64,000 nt of DNA from Euzebya rosea (lineage in GTDB: Bacteria > Actinomycetota > Nitriliruptoria > Euzebyales > Euzebyaceae). The DNA lies in contig NZ_PGDQ01000006.1 of the NCBI RefSeq assembly GCF_003073135.1, forward strand, positions 248,001 to 312,000. Reading direction: 5' to 3'. Each line of letters starts with the position of its first letter. Within the stretch, counting starts at the first letter, position 1. A program made the translations under genes and the position numbers. The notes under the pieces were generated by a model that was given only the letters and a program-made list of their open reading frames with translations, ran no database searches and had not been told where the DNA came from. Shown here piece by piece: positions 47,450 through 55,982 of this stretch.

Positions 47450-48781
47450 GTGGATCCCATCCTGGTCCTGATCGTCGCGCTGGTCCTGCTGGTCGCGCTC
47501 ATCGCGACGGAGGTACCGGTGGCGTTCTCGCTGCTGACCTCCGGTGCGGTCGGGCTGGTGCTGCTGCGCGACGCCGGCTACGCCTTCAACACCGTCGCCA
47601 ACACGCCGTACTCCGCCACGGCCGTGTTCACGCTGACGCTGATCCCGATGTTCGTGATCATGGGGATGCTGGTGGTCCAGGCGGGGATCGCCACCGACGT
47701 CTACGGGTTCGCCGCGCGGACGTTCGCGCGGATGCCGGGCGGGTTGGGGCTGGCGACGGTGGCGGCCTGTGCCGGGTTCGCGGCCGTGACCGGGTCCAGC
47801 GCGGCGACCGTGGCGACGATCGGGCGGATCTCCATCACCGAGATGCGCCGCCACGGGTACTCCGCGTCGTTCGCGGCGGGCATCGTCGGGGCGGCGGGGA
47901 CCCTCGGGATCCTGATCCCGCCGAGCGTGGTGCTGATCGTCTACGGGACGCTGAGCGGGGAGAGCGTCGGGCAGCTGCTGATCGCCGGCATCGTGCCCGG
48001 CGTGCTGTCGGCGGTGCTGTACGGCGTGCTGGTCATGTACCGCCAGCGGGTGGAGGTGTCCCCGTCGTTCGTCTTCGAGGGCGAGGGGGTCGAGTCGTCG
48101 GCGGACGTGTCGGGTGGGCAGGGCTGGGCGGCGGTAGCCAAGATCGCCGTGCTGTTCTCGATCGTGGTCGGCGGGATCTACAGCGGCGTGTTCACCGCGA
48201 CCGAGTCGGGGGCGGTCGCGGCGTTCGCCGCGCTGGTCCTGCTGGTGTGGACGGCCTGGCGACGGCCGGACATGTCGGTGTGGGGGCGGGTGCGGGACGC
48301 CATCCACGAGACCACCGCCGTGACCAGCATGATCTTCATGCTGCTGATCGGGGGAGGGGTCTTCACCTTCTTCATGGCCTCCGGCGGGTACGCGCGGGAC
48401 TTCGCCACGTGGATCGTCGACCTACCCGTCAGCGGCATCGCCGTGGTCATCTTCTTCCTGCTGATGATGATCCCGCTCGGCATGGTCCTGGACGGCCTGT
48501 CGATCATGCTGATCACCGTCCCCCTGATGCACCCGGTGGTCGTCGAGCTCGGCTACGACGGCGTCTGGTTCGCCATCCTGGTCGTGAAGATGATCGAGCT
48601 CGGCCTGATCACCCCACCGGTGGGGATCAACGTCTACGTCGTCGCGGGTGCTTCCCCCGACCTGACCGTCGAGGACGCCTTCAAGGGCGTCCTCTGGTTC
48701 GGCGCCGTCGACGCCATGACCATCGCCGTCCTGTTCGCGTTCCCCGCGCTGGTGACGTATCTACCGGGGTTGATCGGCTGA
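47450..48781 (+). CDS. TRAP transporter large permease, DctM family
   Basis: A 443-residue membrane protein with about twelve helices. GTG 47450, five bases after the dctQ stop. Family segments are VPVAFSLLTSGAVGLVL, the re-entrant AAVTGSSAATVATIGRI and GILIPPSVVLIVYG, and ELGLITPPVGINVYVVAG. It overlaps the convergent cupin gene by 21 bp. The three-gene TRAP set with its own promoter gap is the second uptake system of the island. Confidence 0.93.
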   Translation: MDPILVLIVALVLLVALIATEVPVAFSLLTSGAVGLVLLRDAGYAFNTVANTPYSATAVFTLTLIPMFVIMGMLVVQAGIATDVYGFAARTFARMPGGLGLATVAACAGFAAVTGSSAATVATIGRISITEMRRHGYSASFAAGIVGAAGTLGILIPPSVVLIVYGTLSGESVGQLLIAGIVPGVLSAVLYGVLVMYRQRVEVSPSFVFEGEGVESSADVSGGQGWAAVAKIAVLFSIVVGGIYSGVFTATESGAVAAFAALVLLVWTAWRRPDMSVWGRVRDAIHETTAVTSMIFMLLIGGGVFTFFMASGGYARDFATWIVDLPVSGIAVVIFFLLMMIPLGMVLDGLSIMLITVPLMHPVVVELGYDGVWFAILVVKMIELGLITPPVGINVYVVAGASPDLTVEDAFKGVLWFGAVDAMTIAVLFAFPALVTYLPGLIG

Positions 48782-49300
48782 TTCGTGGTCGGCGTCCGCC
48801 TGGATGGGTGGGCCGCCGCCGAGCATCACCACGTGCAGCACCAAGGGTTCGGGGCCGGGGTTGCGCCATGCGTGCTCGGCGCCGCGCTGCACGACCACGT
48901 CGCCCGGACCGAGTCGGACCTGCTCGCCGTCGGGCATGCGGAGGTCGACCCGGCCGGAGATGACCGTCACGTAGTCCTGGGTGGTGGTGGCGTGCAGGCC
49001 GTAGTCCTCGCCGGTGCGGCGGTAGGGGCTGTTTCGGCCCCACTTCTCGCCGGCCGCGATGGACGCCTCGACCACCTCGTCCGGGGGGATCGTCACCACG
49101 CGGAACACCGCGCCGCCGTGGGTCGGCTCGAAGGAGTAGGACGTCGGGGCCTCGCCGTCCATCGGGGACGTCGGCGGCTCCTCCACCCTCCACAGGTCGG
49201 TCACGGCGAAGCCCGGGCCGAACTCCACGGTCGGGGCCGGCACGTCCACCTCCAGGACCGACCTGCCGTCGGGGTCCACACCGGTGATGACTCGTCGCAC
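48761..49300 (-). CDS. Cupin-domain protein
   Basis: A 179-residue protein. GTG 49300 is chosen because GGAGG lies five bases upstream. A C-terminal cupin barrel spans residues about 90-160: TTQDYVTVISGRVDLRM, then GDVVVQRGAEHAWRNPG. The metal site is only partly present (one His in AEHAW, Gln/Tyr in the first motif). Many such proteins are decarboxylases, isomerases or sensors in aromatic or hydroxy-acid degradation. It is convergent with the TRAP genes and divergent from the thiolase gene. Confidence 0.82.
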   Translation of the reverse strand: MRRVITGVDPDGRSVLEVDVPAPTVEFGPGFAVTDLWRVEEPPTSPMDGEAPTSYSFEPTHGGAVFRVVTIPPDEVVEASIAAGEKWGRNSPYRRTGEDYGLHATTTQDYVTVISGRVDLRMPDGEQVRLGPGDVVVQRGAEHAWRNPGPEPLVLHVVMLGGGPPIQADADHESADQPR

Positions 49301-49391
49301 GCTGTCCTCCGCTTCCACGCCTATTGGTACAACTGTTATCCTACTTAGCGGATGCCGGCCGAGCCCGGGCGGCTCGACCGGAAGGTAGGAC

Positions 49392-50588
49392 ATGCGCACG
49401 TTGCGAGAGGCCGTGATCGTCGACGCGATCCGGACCCCCACGGGGAAGGGCAAGCCCGGCGGCGCGCTGGCCGACACCCACCCGGTCGACCTGTTCGGCC
49501 ACGTCCTCCGCGCCCTCGTCGACCGCACCGGCATCGACGCCGGCCGCGTCGACGACGTCATCGGCGGCAACGTCACCCAGATCGGCCAGCAGGGCGGCAA
49601 CATCACCCGCCAGGCCGTCCTCGCCGCCGGCTACCCCGAGCACGTCCCCGCCACCACCGTCGACCGCAAGTGCGGCTCCTCCCAGCAGGCCGCCCACTTC
49701 GCCGCCCAGGCCATCATGGCCGGCTCGATGGACCTCGTCGTCGCCGGCGGCGTGGAGATGCTCAGCCGGGTCCGCATGCAGTCCAACACCGCCGGCGCCG
49801 ACCACCTCGGCGATGGCGTCCGCGCCCGCTACCCCGACGGGCTGGTCAACCAGGGCATCGCCGCCGAACGGGTCGCCGCCAAGTGGTCGATCACCCGTGA
49901 GGAGTGCGACGCCCTCTCCCTCGCCTCCCACCAGCGCGCCCATCACGCCACCGAGCAGGGCTGGTTCGCCGAGGAGATCCTGCTCGTCCCCGGCCACGAC
50001 GGGACGCCCGTCACCGCCGACGAGGGCATCCGGCCGGCCACGACGATGGAGAAGCTGGCCTCCCTCGACGCCGTCTTCGGCACCGACGAGGCCCGCCGCC
50101 AGCACCCCGACCTGCCGTGGATCGTCACCGCCGGCAACTCCTCGCAGATCAGCGACGGCGCCTCCGCGGTGCTCGTCGCGGCCGCCGACGTCGCCGAGCA
50201 GCTGGGGCTGCGTCCCCGCGCCCGATTCGTCGACTTCGCCGTCGTGGGCGACGACCCGACGATGATGCTCACCGCCATCATCCCGGCCACCCAGAAGGCC
50301 CTCGACCGGGCCGGCCTGACGCTGGACGACATCGACCTGTTCGAGGTCAACGAGGCCTTCGCGTCCGTCCCCCTGGCATGGATGAAGGAGATGGGCGTCA
50401 CCGACGAGCGGGTCAACGTCAACGGCGGCGCCATCGCGCTGGGCCATCCGCTCGGCTGCTCGGGCACCCGGCTGATGACCACCCTCCTCCACGAGCTCGA
50501 GCGCCGTGACGGCCGCTACGGCCTGCAGGTCATGTGCGAGGCCGGGGGACAGGCCAACGCCACCATCATCGAACGGCTGTCCGCATGA
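49392..50588 (+). CDS. Acetyl-CoA acetyltransferase (thiolase)
   Basis: A 398-residue thiolase; ATG 49392, GGTAGG upstream. Nucleophilic Cys94 is in DRKCGSSQQAAH; the His motif is ALGHPLGCSGTRL and the second Cys is in MCEAGGQANA. It cleaves 3-oxoacyl-CoA to acetyl-CoA and the shortened acyl-CoA. The substrate covering loop VEMLSRVRMQ is typical of FadA-like enzymes. The stop overlaps the hydratase ATG by four bases. It is the only fully equipped thiolase in the window. Confidence 0.93.
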   Translation: MRTLREAVIVDAIRTPTGKGKPGGALADTHPVDLFGHVLRALVDRTGIDAGRVDDVIGGNVTQIGQQGGNITRQAVLAAGYPEHVPATTVDRKCGSSQQAAHFAAQAIMAGSMDLVVAGGVEMLSRVRMQSNTAGADHLGDGVRARYPDGLVNQGIAAERVAAKWSITREECDALSLASHQRAHHATEQGWFAEEILLVPGHDGTPVTADEGIRPATTMEKLASLDAVFGTDEARRQHPDLPWIVTAGNSSQISDGASAVLVAAADVAEQLGLRPRARFVDFAVVGDDPTMMLTAIIPATQKALDRAGLTLDDIDLFEVNEAFASVPLAWMKEMGVTDERVNVNGGAIALGHPLGCSGTRLMTTLLHELERRDGRYGLQVMCEAGGQANATIIERLSA

Positions 50589-51355
50589 CCAGCTCGACCG
50601 CGCTCGACCCCGCCACCGTCCGCGAGGCCATCGAGGTCGACCTCGACCACCGCGGGGTGCTGACGATCACCCTGGCCCGCCCGGACGCCGCGAACTCGCG
50701 CGACCAGGCGATGCGCCGCGAGCTGGCCGAGGTGTACACCGCCGCCGCGACCGATGACGCCGTCCGGGTCGTGGTGCTGACCGGCAAGGGGGACCGGCAT
50801 TTCTGCGCCGGCATGGACCTGAAGGAGGCCGGGCAGCCCGAGACCCCGGTCGAGCGACGCGAACGCCTCCGCGGTGCCCGCGACATCGAGCAGCTCGCCT
50901 GCCTGCCCCGTCCCACCATCGCCGCCATCAACGGCTACGCGCTTGGCGGCGGGTTCGAGATGGCGCTGGCCTGCGACATGCGGGTCATGGCCACCGACGC
51001 CAAGGTCGGCCTGACCGAGGTCCGCCACGGCCTGATGCCCGGCGGCGGCGGGACGCAACGCCTGCCCCGGCTGATCGGCTCGGCCCGCGCGGCGGAGCTG
51101 CTGTACCTCGGCAAGGTCCTCGACGGCCCCGCCGCCGAGCAGCTCGGCCTGGTCAACGCCAGCGTCCCCACCGCCGACCTGCACGACCGCGTCAGCACCC
51201 TCGCCGGTGCCCTCGCCGAGCAGTCGCCCAAGGCCCTCCGTGCGATCAAGGAGTCCCTGCTGGCCAGCGCCGAGCTGCCGCTGTCGGCTGGCATCGAGAA
51301 GGAGCTCGACGGCCTCCTCTTCCTGATCCAGGAGCAGCAGGCCGCCAAGGACTGA
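50585..51355 (+). CDS. Enoyl-CoA hydratase/isomerase
   Basis: A 256-residue crotonase-fold protein; ATG 50585 overlaps the thiolase stop. The oxyanion loop is FCAGMDLKEAG; active-site region NGYALGGGFEMALACDMRV and LTEVRHGLMPGGGGTQRLPRLIG have both catalytic Glu positions (FEM and LTE), so it should be a true hydratase. The N-terminal segment has VLTITLARPDAANS. It completes a thiolase-hydratase pair. Confidence 0.92.
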   Translation: MTSSTALDPATVREAIEVDLDHRGVLTITLARPDAANSRDQAMRRELAEVYTAAATDDAVRVVVLTGKGDRHFCAGMDLKEAGQPETPVERRERLRGARDIEQLACLPRPTIAAINGYALGGGFEMALACDMRVMATDAKVGLTEVRHGLMPGGGGTQRLPRLIGSARAAELLYLGKVLDGPAAEQLGLVNASVPTADLHDRVSTLAGALAEQSPKALRAIKESLLASAELPLSAGIEKELDGLLFLIQEQQAAKD

Positions 51356-51468
51356 TGCGGACGGCCGGGCAGACGGGCATGGGCACTACGCGTCGACGCC
51401 CCTGACGTGAACTGCCGATGGTGCCGACCGAGCGCACCCACAGGTCCACGGGAGAGGAAGTGGCGTCC

Positions 51469-51849
51469 ATGGCGTGTCGGATCAGCGAGCTCGTGCTCGA
51501 GTGCCGCGACCCCGAGCTGCTTGCACGGTTCTGGTGCGAGGTGCTGGACTTCGTCGTGCTCGACCGCGAGGAGGGCGGACTGGTGGAGATCGGACCGCGG
51601 GAGGGGTTCGGCGGGCCGCAGCCGACGATCATCCTCATCCCGGGAGAACCGGCGACGGCGACCAAGCCCCGGCTGCACATCGACGTCAACGCCACCGACC
51701 GCGACCAGGACGCCGAGCTCGAACGCCTCCTCGCCCTCGGCGCACGCCCGGCCGACATCGGCCAGGGGAAGGACGTGTCATGGCACGTCCTCGCCGACCC
51801 CGAGGGCAATGTGTTCTGCCTGCTTCGGGCCCGCCTCGATCCCCTCTGA
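51469..51849 (+). CDS. VOC-family (glyoxalase-like) protein
   Basis: A 126-residue single-subunit VOC protein. ATG 51469, GAGGAAG eight bases upstream; an upstream in-frame GTG at 51418 gives 17 extra residues. It has the pattern ELVLECRDPELLARFWCEVLDF and KPRLHIDVNATDRDQD, DPEGNVFCLLRA, i.e. the Glyoxalase_6 group. The metal-binding residues are only partly conserved. The reaction is unknown. It lies about 110 bp after the hydratase. Confidence 0.82.
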   Translation: MACRISELVLECRDPELLARFWCEVLDFVVLDREEGGLVEIGPREGFGGPQPTIILIPGEPATATKPRLHIDVNATDRDQDAELERLLALGARPADIGQGKDVSWHVLADPEGNVFCLLRARLDPL

Positions 51850-51880
51850 GCCGCTGGAAGGAGGGACACTCGGCCTGCCG

Positions 51881-52171
51881 TCAGAGCGCTTCGGTGCGCA
51901 ACGCCAGCGACGACAGGAGGCCCGCGGCGCCGACCACGACGAACCAGCCGCTCGGTTCGGCCAGACCGGTGAGCAGCACCAGGCCGAAGACACCGGCCGA
52001 CAGCAAGTGGACGAGTGGCTCGGCTGGATGGGGTCGAGCCACCAGTCGCCATGCAGCCCACAGCAGGGCAGCGGGGATCGGCAACAGGAACCAGGCGCCC
52101 CCGGAAACTGCCGCCATGGCAAGTGCCACAGCGCCCACACCGAGCACAGCGGCGACGACGTGCCTCACCAA
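51881..52171 (-). CDS. Small hypothetical membrane protein
   Basis: A 96-residue protein with three hydrophobic helices (VVAAVLGVGAVALAMAAVSG; WFLLPIPAALLWAAWRLV; LSAGVFGLVLLTGL and a fourth short one). It starts at TTG 52171 or GTG 52168, with GGAGGAG eight bases upstream of the former. No family recognised. Convergent with the VOC gene. Confidence 0.6.
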   Translation of the reverse strand: MVRHVVAAVLGVGAVALAMAAVSGGAWFLLPIPAALLWAAWRLVARPHPAEPLVHLLSAGVFGLVLLTGLAEPSGWFVVVGAAGLLSSLALRTEAL

Positions 52172-52329
52172 GATCTGCGCTCCTCCCCTGATCGCCCCGG
52201 CATCCTGAACGGGCCTTGTCGTGGTCCCTTTGATCGTAGACTATCGGTTTCGTTGATGTTGGCGGACAGCCGTTCGAGTGTCTGCGACAAGGTGAGGCGC
52301 GGGCCGTTGCCCGCACGGCAGGGGAGGGG

Positions 52330-52833
52330 GTGTCGATGGTTCGCCACTGGCTCGTCGCCGGGATGCTCGTCGTCATCGGCGGTGCGGTGCTCGCGACCAA
52401 CGGCGGGGGCGAACGTGATGCCCCTGCTGGGCAGTGGTCGCTGGGCGGGGTGACGGTTGCGTTCGACGGGACGACACCGGACACGAGTCACGGCCCCATC
52501 ACGGTCCCGGATGGTGGCGAGGGCATCGCGGCGATGTGGCGGCAGCTCGGCATGTCCGGTGCCCCGCCGGCCCCCGGTCGGGGACGTCTAGCGCTCTTCG
52601 TCCCGCTCGAGCGCAGCTGCAGCGCCCGGGACATCGACGACATCACGGTCGTCGAGACGAGCCCGGTCCGCCAGACGGTCGAGGTGATCGTCAGTCCCGG
52701 CTGCGTGCCGGAGGTCGACGACGAGGTGGTGCCCGCCGTCCCCCGCCCCGGTGCGTCCCGCAGCCTCGTGGTGCTGCACGTGCCGTGGGAGTCCGAGCAG
52801 CACCCGAATCCGGTGATCACCGACCGGCGCTGA
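52330..52833 (+). CDS. Hypothetical exported or membrane-anchored protein
   Basis: A 167-residue protein starting at GTG 52330. One hydrophobic N-terminal helix (WLVAGMLVVIGGAVLA) may be a signal or anchor, followed by a soluble domain with two Cys (RSCSARD, SPGCVPE) that could pair outside the cell. No family recognised. A 31-bp repeat shared with 55178 follows the stop. Confidence 0.6.
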   Translation: MSMVRHWLVAGMLVVIGGAVLATNGGGERDAPAGQWSLGGVTVAFDGTTPDTSHGPITVPDGGEGIAAMWRQLGMSGAPPAPGRGRLALFVPLERSCSARDIDDITVVETSPVRQTVEVIVSPGCVPEVDDEVVPAVPRPGASRSLVVLHVPWESEQHPNPVITDRR

Positions 52834-52852
52834 CGCGCGTGGCGCCGGTGGT

Positions 52853-52884
52853 TGTCGCTACGAGGTGCGACCACACCCACCCAC
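52853..52884 (+). repeat. 32-bp dispersed repeat, copy 1
   Basis: GTTGTCGCTACGAGGTGC and the following GACCACACCCACCC match 55178-55209 at all but one position. TGTCGC can pair with GCGACC nearby, so it may work as a terminator or transcript-end element. Copies flank the XRE-cupin and MFS genes. Confidence 0.6.
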
Positions 52885-52902
52885 GACGCCGCACAGCCAG
52901 CA

Positions 52903-53478
52903 TCAGTGGGACAGGTGCACGCGTTCCCCGTGTGAGCCGAAGATCCCGATGATCTCGACCATCCCGGCGCGGGTGCCGAACCAGTGCGGGGTCAGGGTGC
53001 TGAACTCGACCGCCTCGCCGGGGACGATCGTCAGGTCGTCCTCGCCCAGCAGCAGCCACAGCCGGCCGCTCAGGACGTAGATCCAGTCCCGTCCCTCGTG
53101 CACGGGCAGCGGGTCGGGGGGTGTGCTGCGTTCGGCGTCGATGACGCAGCGAAAGGCCTGCAGGCCCGTTGCCGTGCCGTAGTGGGTCAACGGCCACATC
53201 GTCATCCCGGCGCCGACGATCGGATCGCGCTGGACCCGGGGGTCGGGGCGGACCGTCGGCCCCAGCAGCTCGTCGACGGTCACCCCGAGGGCGCCTGCCA
53301 GCCCGGGGAGGTGGTCGATGGCCAGGCGGCGCTTGCCGGACTCGAGACGGCTGAGGGTGGACACGTCGAGGTGGGCGGCGGCGGCGACCTGCTGCAGCGT
53401 CAGGTTCCGTTCGGTGCGCAGCAGTCGGATGCGGTTGCGAACGCGCTCGTCCAGCGGGGCGTCGAGGTCGTCGGTCAT
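52903..53478 (-). CDS. XRE-family regulator with C-terminal cupin
   Basis: A 191-residue regulator (start at ATG 53478; a 12-residue extension is possible). The N-terminal HTH covers residues about 12-66: RIRLLRTERNLTLQQVAAAA, LDVSTLSRLESGKR. The cupin C-terminal domain has DWIYVLSGRLWLLLGEDDLTIVPGEAVEFSTLTPHWFG. Such two-domain regulators often control an adjacent transporter or amino-acid or osmolyte metabolism. It is divergent from the MFS exporter at 53583 with a 104-bp gap, so it probably regulates it. Confidence 0.88.
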   Translation of the reverse strand: MTDDLDAPLDERVRNRIRLLRTERNLTLQQVAAAAHLDVSTLSRLESGKRRLAIDHLPGLAGALGVTVDELLGPTVRPDPRVQRDPIVGAGMTMWPLTHYGTATGLQAFRCVIDAERSTPPDPLPVHEGRDWIYVLSGRLWLLLGEDDLTIVPGEAVEFSTLTPHWFGTRAGMVEIIGIFGSHGERVHLSH

Positions 53479-53582
53479 CGGGGCCACCGTATGCGCGGTT
53501 TGCCAACTCAGCAATCAGGGGTGCCGATCAAGCAACTCGACCTACCGTTCCCTCCACGCAGATCACGACCCGGAGGTTCCGA

Positions 53583-55157
53583 ATGTCATCCACCCCCTCG
53601 CCTCGCAACGACGGCATGCTCGTGCACGACGACCGACGCAAACGGCAGATCCTCTTCGCGTCGTGCACCGCGCTGATGGCCGTGATCGCCTCGGTCACGG
53701 GCCTCAACGTCGCCCAGCAGGAGCTTGCGCTCGACTTCGGCGCTTCCCAGAGCACCGTCCTGTGGATCATCAACGCCTACGCCCTGGCGCTGGCCGCCAT
53801 GCTGATGCCCATCGGCGCCATCGGCGACCGGTGGGGCCGCAAGCCCGTCCTGCTCGCCGGCCTGACCGTGTTCGTGCTCGCCACCGTCGCCGCGGCCCTC
53901 GCCCCCTCCTCCGACTTCATGATCGTCGTCAGGGTCGTGGCCGGGGTCAGCGCGGCCATGATCATGCCGGTGACCCTGTCGGTCATCACCTCGACCTTCC
54001 CGGAGGAGGAGCGGGCCCAGGCCATCGGGGTCTGGGCAGGGGTCGCGGGCGGCGGTGGGTTGATCGGGATGTTCGTGGCGGCCCTGATGGTCGACCTGGT
54101 CGACTGGCGCTGGCTGTTCGTCCTGCCGATCGCCCTTGCGGTCGTGGCCGCTGTGGCCACGGTCCGGGCCGTCCCCAACTCCCGCGAACGGACCGACCAG
54201 CCGTTCGACCTCCGGGGGTCCCTGTTGTCCATGGTGGCGGTCAGCGGCCTCGTCTTCGCCATCCACGAGGGGCCCGTCCACGGGTGGACCGACCCCGTCA
54301 CGCTCCTCGCCCTTCTCGGCGGCCTGCTCGCCACCCTGGGGTTCGTCGTCACCGAACGACGCAGCCTGGCGCCGCTGCTGGACGTGCGCGTCTTCGGTGA
54401 CCGGCGACTCGCCACCGGCTCGGTCGCCCTGATCGTGCTCTTCGGCGTGCTCGGCGGGGTGTTCATCGTCCTGTTCCCCTACTTCCAGGGGGTGCTCGGT
54501 TGGTCGGCGCTCCGGTCGACCGCCGCGCTGCTGCCGATGGGGCTGCTGATGATGGCCTCCTCGGGACTCGCTCCGAAGCTGGCCAACGCCATCGGCAACC
54601 GGACCACCAGCCTGGTCGGCATCGGCATCGCCGGCGTGGGGCTGGCCACCATGGCGCTGCTGGTCTCCGTTGACGGTGGCTACCTGTCGGTCCTCCCCGG
54701 CATGCTCGTGATCGGCGCCGGGATGGGCCTGACGATGACCCCCTCGACGGAGGCGATCACCGCGTCGCTCCCGGCCGACCGGCAGGGCGTTGCCTCGGCA
54801 CTCAACGACACCACCCGCGAGCTGGGCAGCGCGCTCGGTGTGGCGCTGCTCGGGGCGGTGCTGTCCGCCGGCTACCGGGACGCGATCGGCCCTCGCCTCG
54901 TCGGGTTCCCCGTTGACATCGCCGAGGTTGCCAGCCAGGGCCTCGGGGCCGCCCACGGTGCCGCCGCACAAGCGGGTGACCGGGCGAGCCTCCTGCTCGA
55001 CGGCGCCCACCTCGCGTTCGTCGAGGCCTGGTCCCGGTCCATGTGGGCGGGCGTCATCGCCATGGCCGGACTGTTCGTGTACGTCCTCCTCGCCGCACCG
55101 AGGACGCAGCCGGTCGGGAACGACTCGCCCGCACCGCAGGTCCCGCAGCCCATGTGA
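53583..55157 (+). CDS. MFS drug-type exporter, DHA2 (EmrB/QacA) family
   Basis: A 524-residue membrane protein with about fourteen helices. ATG 53583, GGAGG six bases upstream. Motif A is PIGAIGDRWGRKPVLLAG; motif C-like segment AGVAGGGGLIG (with Gly-rich bend); C-terminal half ends with WSRSMWAGVIAMAGLFVYVLLA. DHA2 pumps expel lipophilic or cationic compounds by proton exchange. Control by the divergent XRE-cupin regulator is likely. The following repeat (55178) contains a terminator-like hairpin. Confidence 0.9.
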   Translation: MSSTPSPRNDGMLVHDDRRKRQILFASCTALMAVIASVTGLNVAQQELALDFGASQSTVLWIINAYALALAAMLMPIGAIGDRWGRKPVLLAGLTVFVLATVAAALAPSSDFMIVVRVVAGVSAAMIMPVTLSVITSTFPEEERAQAIGVWAGVAGGGGLIGMFVAALMVDLVDWRWLFVLPIALAVVAAVATVRAVPNSRERTDQPFDLRGSLLSMVAVSGLVFAIHEGPVHGWTDPVTLLALLGGLLATLGFVVTERRSLAPLLDVRVFGDRRLATGSVALIVLFGVLGGVFIVLFPYFQGVLGWSALRSTAALLPMGLLMMASSGLAPKLANAIGNRTTSLVGIGIAGVGLATMALLVSVDGGYLSVLPGMLVIGAGMGLTMTPSTEAITASLPADRQGVASALNDTTRELGSALGVALLGAVLSAGYRDAIGPRLVGFPVDIAEVASQGLGAAHGAAAQAGDRASLLLDGAHLAFVEAWSRSMWAGVIAMAGLFVYVLLAAPRTQPVGNDSPAPQVPQPM

Positions 55158-55161
55158 GCGG

Positions 55162-55209
55162 GGTGGGTGGGCCCTCGTTGTCGCCACGAGGTGCGACCAC
55201 ACCCACCCC
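55162..55209 (+). repeat. 32-bp dispersed repeat, copy 2, with terminator-like hairpin
   Basis: Bases 55178-55209 repeat 52853-52884 with one change. An outer GGGTGGGT (from about 55160) pairs with ACCCACCC (to about 55208), giving a long stem after the MFS stop and before the convergent SDR gene. Confidence 0.6.
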
Positions 55210-55232
55210 ACGCGCCCCGGACCAGGGCCCGA

Positions 55233-55982
55233 TCAGAGCTTGTGGGCCTCGCCGCCGTCGATGACGAACGTGGCCCCCGTCACGAAGGACGCCAGGGGAG
55301 AGGCGAGGTAGCAGACCATCGGGCCGAACTCCTCGGTCCGACCCATCCGCCCCGCCGGGATCTTGCGCAACCGGCGGCGCAGCATCTCTGGGTCCTCCGT
55401 CACCGCCGACTGGGCGTCGGTGTCGAACGCGCCCGGGGCGATCGCGACGACCTGGACGCCCCGACCCGCCCACTCCGCCGCCAGCGCCTCGGTCATCCGC
55501 AGCATCGCGCCCTTCGTCGCGGAGTACGACACCAGGTACGGCTTGCCCTTCAGCCCCGACGTCGACGCCACGTTGATGATCCGGCCGTGCCCCTGCGCCA
55601 GCATCACGCGGCCGGCAGCCCGGGACAGCACCGCCGGTGCGGTCACGTTCACCGCGAACACCCGCGACCACTCCCCTGGGTCCTGGTCCTCGAACGGCCC
55701 CGCCGGGGCGATGCCGGCGTTGTTGACCACGACGTCCAGCCGCCCGAAGGACTCCAGCGCCTCGTCGACCAGCCCGGCGACCGCGTCGGCCTCCTCCATG
55801 TCACAGGTCACCGCATGCACGCGTCCCGGTGACGCCTCGACCAGCTCGGCCAGCGCATCAGACGAACGCGCGGCCGCCACGACCCGCACCCCCTCGTGGA
55901 CCAGCGCCAGCACCGCCGCCCGGCCCAGCCCGCGGCTGGCCCCGGTGACGATGGCGACGTGTCCGTCCAGCTGCAGGTCCAT
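55233..55982 (-). CDS. Short-chain dehydrogenase/reductase (SDR)
   Basis: A 249-residue classical SDR. The cofactor motif is VTGASRGLGRAA; NNAG is NNAGIAP; the active site has Ser in INVASTSGLKGK and YSATKG (YxxxK). An Asp/Arg choice after strand 2 (AARSSDA) suggests NADP(H). ATG 55982 overlaps the acyl-CoA dehydrogenase stop by four bases, so they form one transcript. It probably oxidises a hydroxy acid or ketone in the same route. Confidence 0.9.
   Translation of the reverse strand: MDLQLDGHVAIVTGASRGLGRAAVLALVHEGVRVVAAARSSDALAELVEASPGRVHAVTCDMEEADAVAGLVDEALESFGRLDVVVNNAGIAPAGPFEDQDPGEWSRVFAVNVTAPAVLSRAAGRVMLAQGHGRIINVASTSGLKGKPYLVSYSATKGAMLRMTEALAAEWAGRGVQVVAIAPGAFDTDAQSAVTEDPEMLRRRLRKIPAGRMGRTEEFGPMVCYLASPLASFVTGATFVIDGGEAHKL

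Noticed and set aside
52853-55209. Mobile element formed by the repeat-flanked MFS cassette
   Set aside because: No transposase, no terminal inverted repeats and no target duplication; the repeats also look like terminators, so only the repeats are reported.
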